Made by a program: the position numbers and the translations under genes
Notes under the pieces: model-generated
The model's database searches: none
The model's input: only the letters and a program-made list of their open reading frames with translations
What the model was told of the DNA's origin: nothing
Source: Nitrospirota bacterium
Lineage (GTDB): Bacteria > Nitrospirota > Thermodesulfovibrionia > Thermodesulfovibrionales > Dissulfurispiraceae
Direction: 5' to 3'
Assembly (NCBI GenBank): GCA_023476565.1
Contig: JAMCVZ010000036.1
Coordinates: 1 to 43,622 of the forward strand
Length of the DNA stretch: 43,622 nucleotides
Shown: positions 8,730 to 16,650 of the stretch, one piece after another
How positions within the stretch are numbered: the first letter of the stretch is position 1
How the letters are laid out: every line of letters starts with the position of its first letter

Positions 8730-9470
8730 TCAGAGGGTCCCTCTCTTCGCTTCTTGGGCAAACTTGCTGGAAGGATACTTTTCTAACAATTTTTTAAATA
8801 TCTCTTTAGCCTTGTCATTCATCTTAAGCGCCTTATAGGACCTGGCGAGGAGAGCCAGCGTCTCAGCTCCGCGCTTGTAATCAGGGAACTGTTTGAGCAG
8901 CCCTTCGAACCTGCCCGCGGCCGCATTGTACGAGCCTTTCTTGTAATAAAACTCTCCTATAAGAAACGCCCCATCGGCTATCACATCCCTGCACTTTTCT
9001 ATCCTGAGCCCTAGAACCTCTCTGTACGGGTTTCTCGGATACAGTTCCTTGAGCCGCAAAAATTCCTGCAGGGCTTTCCGTGCTGCGCCCGATCCCCTGT
9101 CAGGAGCTTCTATCTGCGAAAAGTAGGCCATGGCGATCTGGTACTGGGCGTACGATGCATACTGGTTGTCCGGGTAGAATTCAAGAAACTTCTTGTATTC
9201 CTCGATGCCGAGGTCGGGCTCTTGCTCTTTTATATACGAATCGGCGATCCTGAGTTGGGCAAGGGGTGCGTATTTTTTGGTCATATCCCTGTTCTTTACC
9301 TCGGTCAGGGTCCTTCTCGCTTGATCGTATTCCTTATCGTTAACCAGCTTGTCAGCCTTGACCAGGTATTTTTCAGGGGCAAAAGCCTCATCCTCTTTCA
9401 GCCCTTTGCTTCCTCCGCATGAGCTCAGGGTGAAAACCAATGCGATCATTAGTACTACCGTAATTCTCAT
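8730..9470 (-). CDS. bamD: Outer membrane assembly lipoprotein, BamD family
   Basis: A 246-residue lipoprotein with signal peptide and lipobox LSSC (Cys at about residue 18), followed by TPR-like helical repeats (for example YAPLAQLRIADSY, YASYAQYQIAMAYF, DGAFLIGEFYYKKGSYNAAAGRFEGLL). That pattern and length match BamD/YfiO, which helps the BAM complex fold outer-membrane proteins from the periplasmic side. AGGAG lies about 7 nt before the ATG. It is the first gene of the lipid A operon and faces a divergent plus-strand gene across 189 bp. A related TPR lipoprotein is possible, but BamD is the best fit. Confidence 0.85.
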   Translation of the reverse strand: MRITVVLMIALVFTLSSCGGSKGLKEDEAFAPEKYLVKADKLVNDKEYDQARRTLTEVKNRDMTKKYAPLAQLRIADSYIKEQEPDLGIEEYKKFLEFYPDNQYASYAQYQIAMAYFSQIEAPDRGSGAARKALQEFLRLKELYPRNPYREVLGLRIEKCRDVIADGAFLIGEFYYKKGSYNAAAGRFEGLLKQFPDYKRGAETLALLARSYKALKMNDKAKEIFKKLLEKYPSSKFAQEAKRGTL

Positions 9471-9518
9471 AATGCTGCTCCTCTTTACTGTCCGGCTTCC
9501 TGTTTTCTATAAAGAGTA

Positions 9519-9580
9519 TTAAAACCTTTAATATACTTTTTAGTCAAGGGTTTTGACTTATGCGCAGCCTATATTTTAAA
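9519..9580. promoter_or_regulatory. Divergent promoter region with mirrored -35 boxes
   Basis: AGTCAA (9542-9547) and TTGACT (9553-9558) form an inverted repeat. Read on each strand, this gives a TTGACT -35 box facing outward. Plausible AT-rich -10 elements lie 16-18 bp away on each side (TTTAAT on the minus strand near 9523-9518, TTTAAA on the plus strand near 9575-9580). These could drive bamD to the left and the VCBS gene to the right. The -10 matches are weak. Confidence 0.4.
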
Positions 9581-9659
9581 CTGTTTAAGATATAAAATTG
9601 AACACGATACCGTGCTTTTTTCCCCTTTCAGGGATCTGCAAACCGGAGGACGCGCTTAA

Positions 9660-11426
9660 ATGATAGAATGCATCACACAACCTAAGGCAAAAAGTAAGAA
9701 ATCAATATCAAGGAATGCGATGAGTTTTCTTTTTATCCTGTGCGTGTTGTGCGCTGTCGCACAGCCCGCCCATGCCCAGGAGATGCGGGGAGGTCCCGCT
9801 CAGAAAGGTTCAACCGGAGCAGAGGGTCCTCTCACGGAATTGAAAGACGAGGCACTGTCATATTTCACCCCTGTTACAGGGAAAATAGTTTCCGTGGAAG
9901 GGGACTCGATCAAAATAGACGCGGGCTCACAGAAATCCCTGAAGGCCGGGATGCGGCTTAATGCCTTCAAAGAGGGGGTAAATTTCGTCCATCCGGTAAC
10001 AAAGGAGCCCCTCGGCAAGATAGAGATGCCCGTGGGAAGTGCGGAGGTAACTGCATCAGGCCCGAACGGTTCGTCAGGCAGGATTCTTTCCGGGAAGCCC
10101 GGGGATTTTACACAGGCTCATATCAAGATCCCCGGTACAAAGGTCAAGATGCTGTTCTACCAGGGTGATGTTGATTGGTTTCTCGGTGATTCGTACTACC
10201 AGATGCTCAAGGAAAGCGGACGTTTTGAATTGATAGATACAGGGATAGAAGCCAATGACATATCAAAAATATTGGCCGAGGCAAAGGCAAAGGGCGCCGA
10301 AGCGGCGCTTGTCCTCAGCTCCGATGAATCCAGAGATAGTGTCGCTATCGAACAGAAACTCTTCTGGACCAGCGACGCGAAACAGTTTTCAGAAAAAAAG
10401 GTTTCCGTCGCTCTCTCCCGCATCAAAGAACTGCGCTTCAAGACCGGGGCCTTCGGACCCAAAGAAGGAGAAGTCCTCCTGTCCTTTCATCTGAAATCCG
10501 GGGCAGACCGCATCGCTGTCGGAGACCTTGACGGTGACGGCGAGCCCGAGATAATACTCACTTCAGGAAGCGACGTGAGGATTTACAAGCCCGGCACGGA
10601 TCTCAAGGCCATGTGGGATTTTAAAGTGCCCTCGACTGATGAGGTGCTCTGGGTTGACTGCGTCAATATCAGCAAGGGCAAGAGGGATGACATTGTCATA
10701 ACCTCTGTGCAGAATGAAGAGATAACCTCTTATATTTATGAACTGCAGGACTCGAAATTTGTCCGGCTCGTAAAAATGAAGGATACTTTTCTCAGGAGGC
10801 TCGGCAATGAAATAATAGCCCAGCACTACAATAAAGGCGAGGGGTACAGCGGAAACGTATATTCCGTTATATACGCTGACGGCGCTTATAAGAGGAGCGC
10901 TAACCTCAAACTGCCGGAGGGCATAAATATTTACGATTTCCAGTATGTAAGCTCGCCTGACGGCAGGCAGGCGATTCTGGCATGGGACGAAAGGGGCTAT
11001 CTCAATCTGTACAGCGATAAGGGAATACGCATGTGGGTAAGCAAAGAGGACTTCGGCGGCTTCTCAAGGATATTCAAAAGAGAAGCTCCGACGATCATGA
11101 TCGACAGGGGGCAGTGGTCAATAAAGGACAGGCTTCTCATGAGAGACGGCGATATCCTTGCCCCCAAACGCAAACCCCTGCTCGGTATAGCCAGGGGGCT
11201 CGGTTATGCGAGCTCGGAAATAAAAAGCCTGTGGTGGAACGGGATGAGCGTCGAAGAGAGGACGTTAATCGAGAGCTTCGGGGGAAACGTACTTGACTAC
11301 TATCCGGTAGGCGATAAAATAATAGTGCTTTCAAAAATATCTTTGGGCCTCAAAGCAAAGAACCTGCTGAAATTGGAGAGCCCTTCGGGCGTAATGCTCT
11401 ATATTTTCTCTGCGAGGGGACGGTAA
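9660..11426 (+). CDS. Exported FG-GAP/VCBS-repeat protein
   Basis: A 588-residue protein of unknown function. The N-terminal hydrophobic stretch (about 21-38, ending AQPAHAQ) is a signal peptide after a basic leader. Residues about 60-130 (GKIVSVEGDSIKIDAGSQ, LKAGMRLNAF) resemble the small beta domain of FlgT-like proteins. IAVGDLDGDGEPEIIL (about 287-302) is a calcium-binding FG-GAP/VCBS motif, with weaker beta-propeller-like repeats following. GGAGG lies about 9 nt before the ATG. The gene is 13 bp ahead of uppS, so it probably heads the uppS-cdsA-dxr operon. An exported, possibly cell-surface or periplasmic, propeller protein is likely; its ligand cannot be told. Confidence 0.75.
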   Translation: MIECITQPKAKSKKSISRNAMSFLFILCVLCAVAQPAHAQEMRGGPAQKGSTGAEGPLTELKDEALSYFTPVTGKIVSVEGDSIKIDAGSQKSLKAGMRLNAFKEGVNFVHPVTKEPLGKIEMPVGSAEVTASGPNGSSGRILSGKPGDFTQAHIKIPGTKVKMLFYQGDVDWFLGDSYYQMLKESGRFELIDTGIEANDISKILAEAKAKGAEAALVLSSDESRDSVAIEQKLFWTSDAKQFSEKKVSVALSRIKELRFKTGAFGPKEGEVLLSFHLKSGADRIAVGDLDGDGEPEIILTSGSDVRIYKPGTDLKAMWDFKVPSTDEVLWVDCVNISKGKRDDIVITSVQNEEITSYIYELQDSKFVRLVKMKDTFLRRLGNEIIAQHYNKGEGYSGNVYSVIYADGAYKRSANLKLPEGINIYDFQYVSSPDGRQAILAWDERGYLNLYSDKGIRMWVSKEDFGGFSRIFKREAPTIMIDRGQWSIKDRLLMRDGDILAPKRKPLLGIARGLGYASSEIKSLWWNGMSVEERTLIESFGGNVLDYYPVGDKIIVLSKISLGLKAKNLLKLESPSGVMLYIFSARGR

Positions 11427-11439
11427 GGGAGGGATTTAA

Positions 11440-12195
11440 TTGGAGAAAAGGAACATTCCAAGACATATAGGCATCATAATGGACGGGAACGGCAGATGGG
11501 CTGAAATGAGAGGGCTCCCGCGTTTTGAAGGGCATAAAAGGGGCGTGGGAAGAGTCACTGAAATCGTAGAGGCCGTAAAGGGGATAGGGGTAGAGGCGCT
11601 GTCCCTTTACGCGTTCTCCATTGAAAACTGGCTGCGGCCCGAAGAGGAAGTCTCGGTCATTATGGCTCTCCTTGAGGGTACCCTGAAAAAGGAATTCCTG
11701 AACTTCATGAAAGAGGGCATTAGATTCAGAACTATCGGCAATAGGGAGAAATTGCCCGAAAATATCAGGACTGTTATAGAAATAGCCGAGGAAGGCACCC
11801 GCGACAACCGGAATTTCACCCTGCAGTGCGCCCTGAGTTACGGGGGAAGGGACGAGATCATCAGGGCGGTCAGGAAAGCCGTCGGGGTGAATACAAAACC
11901 TGAAGACATTACGGAGGAGTCCATTGCAGGGCTGCTTGATACGGCGGGCACGCCCGACCCCGATCTCGTAATCAGAACCAGCGGGGAGCAGCGGCTGAGC
12001 AACTTCCTGCTGTGGCAATCCGCGTATTCGGAATTTTATTTCACCAATACATTGTGGCCTGACTTCACAAAAGCAGAGCTCATGGAAGCGATCCATGAAT
12101 ACCAGATGAGAAGCAGGCGCTTCGGAAAGGTGGACGGCGCCAGGAACCTGTTTGTGGAAAATTCTTTCGGCATCCCCACCAAGTGGAGTGATTGA
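11440..12195 (+). CDS. uppS: Isoprenyl (undecaprenyl) diphosphate synthase
   Basis: UppS elongates farnesyl diphosphate with isopentenyl diphosphate to the C55 carrier used for peptidoglycan and O-polysaccharide. The 251-residue protein has HIGIIMDGNGRWA (about 9-21) with the catalytic Asp, the GHKRG motif, and the C-terminal LRTSGEQRLSNFLLWQ and SEFYF segments. The start is TTG 11440, supported by GGGAGGG at 11427-11433. Its stop is directly followed by cdsA's ATG. Position with cdsA, dxr and rseP is a widely conserved bacterial order. Confidence 0.96.
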   Translation: MEKRNIPRHIGIIMDGNGRWAEMRGLPRFEGHKRGVGRVTEIVEAVKGIGVEALSLYAFSIENWLRPEEEVSVIMALLEGTLKKEFLNFMKEGIRFRTIGNREKLPENIRTVIEIAEEGTRDNRNFTLQCALSYGGRDEIIRAVRKAVGVNTKPEDITEESIAGLLDTAGTPDPDLVIRTSGEQRLSNFLLWQSAYSEFYFTNTLWPDFTKAELMEAIHEYQMRSRRFGKVDGARNLFVENSFGIPTKWSD

Positions 12196-13005
12196 ATGCA
12201 CTCAAAGAGGCTTATTGTTGCCGCTATTCTCGTACCGTTGATGTACCTTTATATAACCAGGCTGTCGCCTCTTTTTTTCCTTGCCCTCCTGACGCTGATA
12301 GCCGTGCTGGCACAGATCGAATTTTATTCGATGTACAATACGAAGAGACTTATCTCTGTAGTCGGGATCGCCGGCGGCACGGTAGTGCTGGCCGCGTTCC
12401 CGTTCTATTCAAGGCTGGCCGCGCACCAGAATGCATCCGGCTTCTTCTATCCCGTGCTTTTTATGCTCTCATTCATGCTCATTGCGTCAGCCCGCCTCTT
12501 TTCCATAAAAGAGCCTGTATCCTCATTGGCGGATATAGCCCCGGCCGTCACGGGATTTCTCTACATCCCCAACCTGCTCCTCACCCAATGGTATTTGAGA
12601 TTGCGGGGTTATGAGTGGATCCTGCTCCTCTATGGGTGCGTATGGTCGGCGGACAGCCTCGCCTATTATGTCGGCAAAGGAATAGGCAGGAGAAAACTTT
12701 ATAAAGAAGTAAGCCCGAACAAAACCGTCGAGGGGGCTTTCGGCTCTGTAATCGGCGGGATTATCTCCGCCGTGGTGCTCGGCAATTTATTATTTAAGGA
12801 TATCGGCGCCACTGCGTTCGCAGCAATCGGCTGTGCCCTCGGCGTAACGACTATCATAGGAGATCTTGTCGAGTCCATGTTCAAAAGAGATGCAGGAGTG
12901 AAAGACTCCGGCGCGCTTATTCCAGGGCACGGGGGTGTTCTCGATAAAATCGACGGCGTCCTGTTTGCAGGACCGGTGCTCTTCCTTATAACTCTGGGTT
13001 TATGA
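12196..13005 (+). CDS. cdsA: Phosphatidate cytidylyltransferase (CDP-diglyceride synthase)
   Basis: A membrane enzyme of 269 residues making CDP-diacylglycerol from phosphatidate and CTP, the branch point of phospholipid synthesis. There are several hydrophobic helices, and the C-terminal signature covers SMFKRDAGVKDSGALIPGHGG followed by LDKID. A lysine stands where many homologues have arginine in the D-R-x-D part. The ATG begins immediately after the uppS stop, and the gene's TGA overlaps dxr's ATG by 4 bp, so the three genes are translationally coupled. Confidence 0.95.
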   Translation: MHSKRLIVAAILVPLMYLYITRLSPLFFLALLTLIAVLAQIEFYSMYNTKRLISVVGIAGGTVVLAAFPFYSRLAAHQNASGFFYPVLFMLSFMLIASARLFSIKEPVSSLADIAPAVTGFLYIPNLLLTQWYLRLRGYEWILLLYGCVWSADSLAYYVGKGIGRRKLYKEVSPNKTVEGAFGSVIGGIISAVVLGNLLFKDIGATAFAAIGCALGVTTIIGDLVESMFKRDAGVKDSGALIPGHGGVLDKIDGVLFAGPVLFLITLGL

Positions 13006-14162
13006 AAAATATTGCGATTCTCGGGTCAACGGGCTCGATAGGCAAAAGCACTTTAGACGTTATCTCTAAATTCCCCGATAAATTCAAGGTAATCGGCTTA
13101 GCCGCAGGGAGGAACAGTTCTCTCCTGGCGGAGCAGATCAGCCTCTTCAATCCGGAAATTGTGGCCGTATCCGATGAAGGGGCGTGCAAAGCCCTGAAAA
13201 GCTCCCTGGCGGGCCGCAAAACTCCTGAAATCCTCTGCGGGACCCAGGGTATCTGCAGTGTGGCGGAAATGCCCGGGGCTGACGTTGTTATATCCGCCAT
13301 CGTAGGCGCTGCCGGGCTCTTGCCCACCATAGCGGCCATCAGGGCGGGAAAGGTCGTGGGGCTTGCCAATAAAGAGACTCTGGTCATGGCCGGGGATATC
13401 GCACTAGCCGAAACAAAACGGCATGGCGCAACGCTCCTGCCTGTAGATAGCGAGCATAGCGCAATCTTCCAGTGCATGCAAGGCCATGAGAGAGACCCGG
13501 TAAGAAAAATAATTCTTACGGCCTCAGGAGGCCCCTTTGCCGGCAAGACCATAGGTGAACTGGAAAACGCTTCCCCCCGGGATGCGCTTAAACACCCTAA
13601 CTGGAACATGGGGCAAAAGATAACCATAGACTCCGCCACGCTCATGAACAAGGGACTTGAGGTTATTGAGGCGCATCACCTCTTCGGACTTCCTCCCGGG
13701 AAAATAGACGTGCTGGTGCATCCCCAGAGCATCATACATTCGCTTGTCGAGTTTATTGACGGGAGCTGCATTGCGCAATTGTCGACGCCGGATATGAAGG
13801 GCCCCATCGCCCTTGCCCTTTCCTATCCTGAAAGGCTTGGCAATGTAATGGAGCCGCTGGCATGGGAAAAGCTGGCGGGCCTGACCTTTGGGAAGCCTGA
13901 CAACAAGACGTTCCCCTGTCTTTCTTTTGCTTATTCCGCTATAAGAGCCGGGGGCACTCTGCCTGCTGTCCTTAATGCGTCAAATGAGATTGCCGTAAAG
14001 GCGTTTTTGGACGGCATTATCGGTTTCAACCGCATACCTGCTATAATTAAAAAAGTAATGGACTCCCATAAGCTGCATCCCGCAGATACTATAGAGGCCA
14101 TTTTAGAGGCTGACAGACAGGCAAGAGAAGAAACTAAAAGAGTTATAGCGTCGGGCGTGTAG
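13002..14162 (+). CDS. dxr: 1-deoxy-D-xylulose 5-phosphate reductoisomerase
   Basis: Dxr (IspC) converts DXP to MEP with NADPH in the non-mevalonate isoprenoid pathway, supplying precursors for UppS upstream. The 386-residue protein starts with the NADPH motif LGSTGSIGKST (about 6-16). It has GLANKETLVMAG, the metal and substrate segment VDSEHSAIFQ (about 148-157), and the catalytic-loop region WNMGQKITIDSATLMNKGLE. Length and all motifs are typical. It overlaps cdsA by 4 bp. Confidence 0.97.
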   Translation: MKNIAILGSTGSIGKSTLDVISKFPDKFKVIGLAAGRNSSLLAEQISLFNPEIVAVSDEGACKALKSSLAGRKTPEILCGTQGICSVAEMPGADVVISAIVGAAGLLPTIAAIRAGKVVGLANKETLVMAGDIALAETKRHGATLLPVDSEHSAIFQCMQGHERDPVRKIILTASGGPFAGKTIGELENASPRDALKHPNWNMGQKITIDSATLMNKGLEVIEAHHLFGLPPGKIDVLVHPQSIIHSLVEFIDGSCIAQLSTPDMKGPIALALSYPERLGNVMEPLAWEKLAGLTFGKPDNKTFPCLSFAYSAIRAGGTLPAVLNASNEIAVKAFLDGIIGFNRIPAIIKKVMDSHKLHPADTIEAILEADRQAREETKRVIASGV

Positions 14163-14191
14163 CGTGCGGTCAATGAATCACAAACTTTGAG

Positions 14192-14227
14192 ACGCTATAG
14201 CGCTCACCGCGATAAACGCTATAGCGC
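14192..14227. repeat. Two copies of a palindromic CGCTATAGCG element before rseP
   Basis: The 12-mer ACGCTATAGCGC occurs at 14192-14203 and again at 14216-14227, 24 bp apart, which places both on the same helix face at slightly more than two turns. The core CGCTATAGCG is a perfect 10-bp palindrome. The pair lies in the 80-bp gap between dxr and rseP, just upstream of the rseP ribosome binding site, as a dimeric-repressor operator might. Confidence 0.6.
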
Positions 14228-14242
14228 ACAACGGAGGTTTTG

Positions 14243-15313
14243 GTGAGCATACTTTTTGCCATACTTTTATTCGGCTTCCTTATATTCATTCATGAATTCG
14301 GGCATTTCGTCCTTGCGAAGATCAACGGGGTGAAGGTCCTCAAATTCTCGCTCGGGTTCGGACCGAAGGTTGTCAGTAAGCAGATCGGGGAGACGGAATA
14401 TATGCTCTCCGCTATTCCCCTCGGCGGTTATGTCAAAATGCTGGGTGAAGATGCGGAGGAAGAGGGCGAACCCGGCGACGATGAGCGGTCATACAAAAAC
14501 CAGTCCGTATTAAAAAGGGCATCCATAGTTTTTTCAGGCCCCCTGTTTAATCTCCTGACCGCGGTAGTTATCTTCTTTTTCATCTTTTCTACAGGGGTGC
14601 CTACACTCCTCCCGGTAGTGGGTGAAGTGATGCCTGACACGCCTGCGGCAAAGGCGATGCTGCTGAAAGGCGACAGGATTACAGAAATAGACGGAGTGCC
14701 GGTCAAACAGTGGACGGACATGACGGATATAATACACAACAGCCCGAATAAATCCCTGGCGCTCACCGTACAGCGCAATGCAAAACCGGTCACCATATCC
14801 ATCACTCCTGAAAGCAAAAAGGTTAAAGATCTGTTCGGAGAGGAGAAAGAGATCGGCCTCATCGGGGTAAAGCCTTCGGGAGAGACGGTCAAGATAAAGG
14901 GAAATGTACCGGATTCGATCAAAAATGCCTTTTTGAAGACATGGGAAATTTCTGTATTGACCATAATGGGTATCGTAAAACTCATACAGCGGATAATCCC
15001 GGCGGAAACGATCGGCGGCCCTATTCTCATCTTTCAACTGGCGGAAAAGCAGGCCACCGCAGGTGTGCTCAACTACTTCTTCTTTGCCGCGGTCATCAGC
15101 ATAAACCTGGGGGTTCTCAACCTGCTGCCCATACCCGTCCTTGACGGAGGACACCTCCTGTTCCTCGGTATAGAGGCCGTCAGGAGAAAACCCCTCAGCG
15201 AGAAATCCGTTCTCATGGCCCAGCGTATCGGACTTGCGATAATAATCATGCTCATGGTATTTGCCATGTACAATGATATATTCAGGCTCATTCGCGGGAA
15301 GCCTTTGCCGTAA
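14243..15313 (+). CDS. rseP: RIP metalloprotease RseP (site-2 protease)
   Basis: An intramembrane zinc protease of about 356 residues that cleaves anti-sigma factors or signal-peptide remnants in the inner membrane. The N-terminal helix carries the zinc motif HEFGH. One PDZ domain follows (about 115-200). The C-terminal LNLLPIPVLDGGHLLF gives the second metal-ligand motif. GTG 14243 was chosen because GGAGG at 14233-14237 lies 5 nt upstream; TTG 14240 would be only 2 nt away. The order uppS-cdsA-dxr-rseP is classic, although a palindromic repeat pair separates dxr from rseP here. Confidence 0.95.
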   Translation: MSILFAILLFGFLIFIHEFGHFVLAKINGVKVLKFSLGFGPKVVSKQIGETEYMLSAIPLGGYVKMLGEDAEEEGEPGDDERSYKNQSVLKRASIVFSGPLFNLLTAVVIFFFIFSTGVPTLLPVVGEVMPDTPAAKAMLLKGDRITEIDGVPVKQWTDMTDIIHNSPNKSLALTVQRNAKPVTISITPESKKVKDLFGEEKEIGLIGVKPSGETVKIKGNVPDSIKNAFLKTWEISVLTIMGIVKLIQRIIPAETIGGPILIFQLAEKQATAGVLNYFFFAAVISINLGVLNLLPIPVLDGGHLLFLGIEAVRRKPLSEKSVLMAQRIGLAIIIMLMVFAMYNDIFRLIRGKPLP

Positions 15314-15318
15314 AAGAC

Positions 15319-15390
15319 GGTAACAAGTTACGAGTGACGAGTCACAAGTTAAAGGGAAATACTCACATCAACAGCCCGTTACTCGTTACC
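15319..15390. repeat. Heptad repeat with inverted ends between rseP and the Nudix gene
   Basis: Heptads TAACAAG, TTACGAG, TGACGAG, TCACAAG and TTAAAGG run from 15321 to 15355. The right end, CGTTACTCGTTACC (15377-15390), is nearly the reverse complement of the left end starting GGTAACAAGTTACG at 15319. The element fills almost the whole 84-bp intergenic gap and could fold as a long hairpin. Confidence 0.75.
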
Positions 15391-15397
15391 TAAAAAT

Positions 15398-15841
15398 ATG
15401 AAGCCGGCGGCTTTAAAATATCTACATTCAGCAGGCGGCGTTATCTTCAGAAAGCTCGAGGATACCTTTGAGGTTGCCCTTATCGCGACAAAGGGAAAGA
15501 CTGTCTGGACACTTCCCAAAGGCATAATCGACAAAGGGGAGCAGCCCGAAATGACCGCCGTAAGGGAGATAGAGGAAGAAACAGGTCTGCTGGGCAGGAT
15601 AGTCGACGCTCTCGGAGAAAATTCGTACTGGTTCTATCTCAAGGATGAAAATACAAAATACAGAAAGACGGTCACCTATTTCCTGCTCGAGTACACCGGC
15701 GGCAGCATGGAGAATTATTGCTGGGAAGTTGATGAAGCGCAGTGGTTCCCTGTTGAGAGCGCGCTGCAGAAAGTATCCTATAAAGGCGACAGGGAAATAC
15801 TCGAAAGGGCAAAGAGAAAACTTGAAGCGCTGACCGGGTAA
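15398..15841 (+). CDS. Nudix hydrolase
   Basis: A 147-residue Nudix protein. The Nudix box is complete (about residues 42-64), with the G-x5-E spacing in GIIDKGE followed by REIEEETGL. It should hydrolyse a nucleoside diphosphate linked to another moiety, with Mg2+ bound by the box glutamates. It resembles the Ap4A/diadenosine hydrolase or MutT-like class, but the substrate cannot be read from sequence. It lies between rseP and rfaE2 on the same strand; a repeat element separates it from rseP. Confidence 0.9.
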   Translation: MKPAALKYLHSAGGVIFRKLEDTFEVALIATKGKTVWTLPKGIIDKGEQPEMTAVREIEEETGLLGRIVDALGENSYWFYLKDENTKYRKTVTYFLLEYTGGSMENYCWEVDEAQWFPVESALQKVSYKGDREILERAKRKLEALTG

Positions 15842-15916
15842 GCAATGGGGATGCCGGGTAAGAGCGCTGACTCGACGGCCTCGTTGCCCCCGCGATTCAA
15901 TTATTGAGGACACGTG

Positions 15917-16393
15917 ATGGGAATGGTACTTACATGGAGCGAACTCAAGGAAGAAATCCTCTCCCTCAAGGCCGCCGGCAAGCGCATCGTTTTCACCAAC
16001 GGCTGTTTTGATATCCTGCATGTAGGACATATCAGATATCTGAGGGAGGCCAGAGGATTGGGAGACATCCTCGTCATCGGTTTGAATTCAGACTCTTCAG
16101 TCAGGAGACTGAAGCCCTGGAGGCCGATAATCACGGAGCTGCAGAGGGCCGAGGTGCTTGCCTCTCTTGAGATGGTCGATTACGTAACAATATTCGCTGA
16201 GGATACGCCTTACGAACTCATCAAACTGCTCCAACCCGATATTCTCGTGAAAGGCGGGGACTGGAAAAAGTCCGATATCGTGGGCTCGGAGATAGTCCCT
16301 GAAACTTACAGCCTGCCTTATATCGAAGGCATATCGACAACGGAGATTGTCAGCAGGATAATAAACACTAAAGATACGAATAACAGTTCATGA
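15917..16393 (+). CDS. rfaE2: D-glycero-beta-D-manno-heptose 1-phosphate adenylyltransferase (HldE C-domain)
   Basis: A 158-residue cytidylyltransferase-fold enzyme. FTNGCFDILHVGHIRYL carries the catalytic HxGH motif, and ISTTEIVSRI holds the second nucleotide motif. It matches the C-terminal domain of bifunctional HldE/RfaE as a separate protein, which makes ADP-heptose for the LPS inner core. The kinase domain is not in this window. ATG 15917 is preferred over GTG 15914, since GAGG at 15906-15909 then lies 7 nt upstream. Confidence 0.9.
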   Translation: MGMVLTWSELKEEILSLKAAGKRIVFTNGCFDILHVGHIRYLREARGLGDILVIGLNSDSSVRRLKPWRPIITELQRAEVLASLEMVDYVTIFAEDTPYELIKLLQPDILVKGGDWKKSDIVGSEIVPETYSLPYIEGISTTEIVSRIINTKDTNNSS

Positions 16394-16410
16394 GTGACAT
16401 CTTAGTGAGT

Positions 16411-16487
16411 GAGGGGACAGTCCCTATTCTACGACTTCGCTTCGTCCGTGGTAAACCACCTGCTGTTGGTAAATAGGGACAGTCCCC
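16411..16487. repeat. Inverted GGGGACAGTCCC repeat pair
   Basis: GGGGACAGTCCCTATT (16413-16428) and AATAGGGACAGTCCCC (16472-16487) are inverted copies that differ only at the central base. A small palindrome, GTGGTAAACCAC, lies between them. Motifs of this kind are familiar as dispersed REP-like sequences associated with Y1 (REP-type) transposases in environmental bacteria. No transposase is present here. Confidence 0.7.
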
Positions 16488-16499
16488 AGCGCACGATAC

Positions 16500-16569
16500 T
16501 GTCATTGCGAGGGAAGGATTCCCGAAGCAATCTCACGGCAAGATTCTTCGCTTCGCTGCCGAAGGACAG
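16500..16569. repeat. TGTCATTGCGAG-type dispersed repeat
   Basis: TGTCATTGCGAGG at 16500-16512, followed by GAAGCAATCTC (16525-16535) and then the partly complementary stretch AAGATTCTTCGCTTCGCTGCC, is an imperfect palindrome. It is recognisable as the widely dispersed TGTCATTGCGAG repeat seen in many bacterial genomes. It abuts the other inverted repeat, so the 257-bp gap between rfaE2 and the carbonic anhydrase gene is almost all repeat. Confidence 0.65.
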
Positions 16570-16650
16570 ACTTTATGAAACACTACAGTAGTATTCATCA
16601 AAGAGCTCTGTTGCTATGGCTTTACAATATCTATTTTCAGGAGGATTCTT

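Noticed and set aside
11350-12201. 283-codon minus-strand frame opposite uppS
   Set aside because: It lies entirely antisense to a motif-perfect uppS and its protein shows no family features.
16409-16591. Small plus-strand ORF in the repeat gap
   Set aside because: It is formed from two dispersed repeat types and has no protein-like composition.
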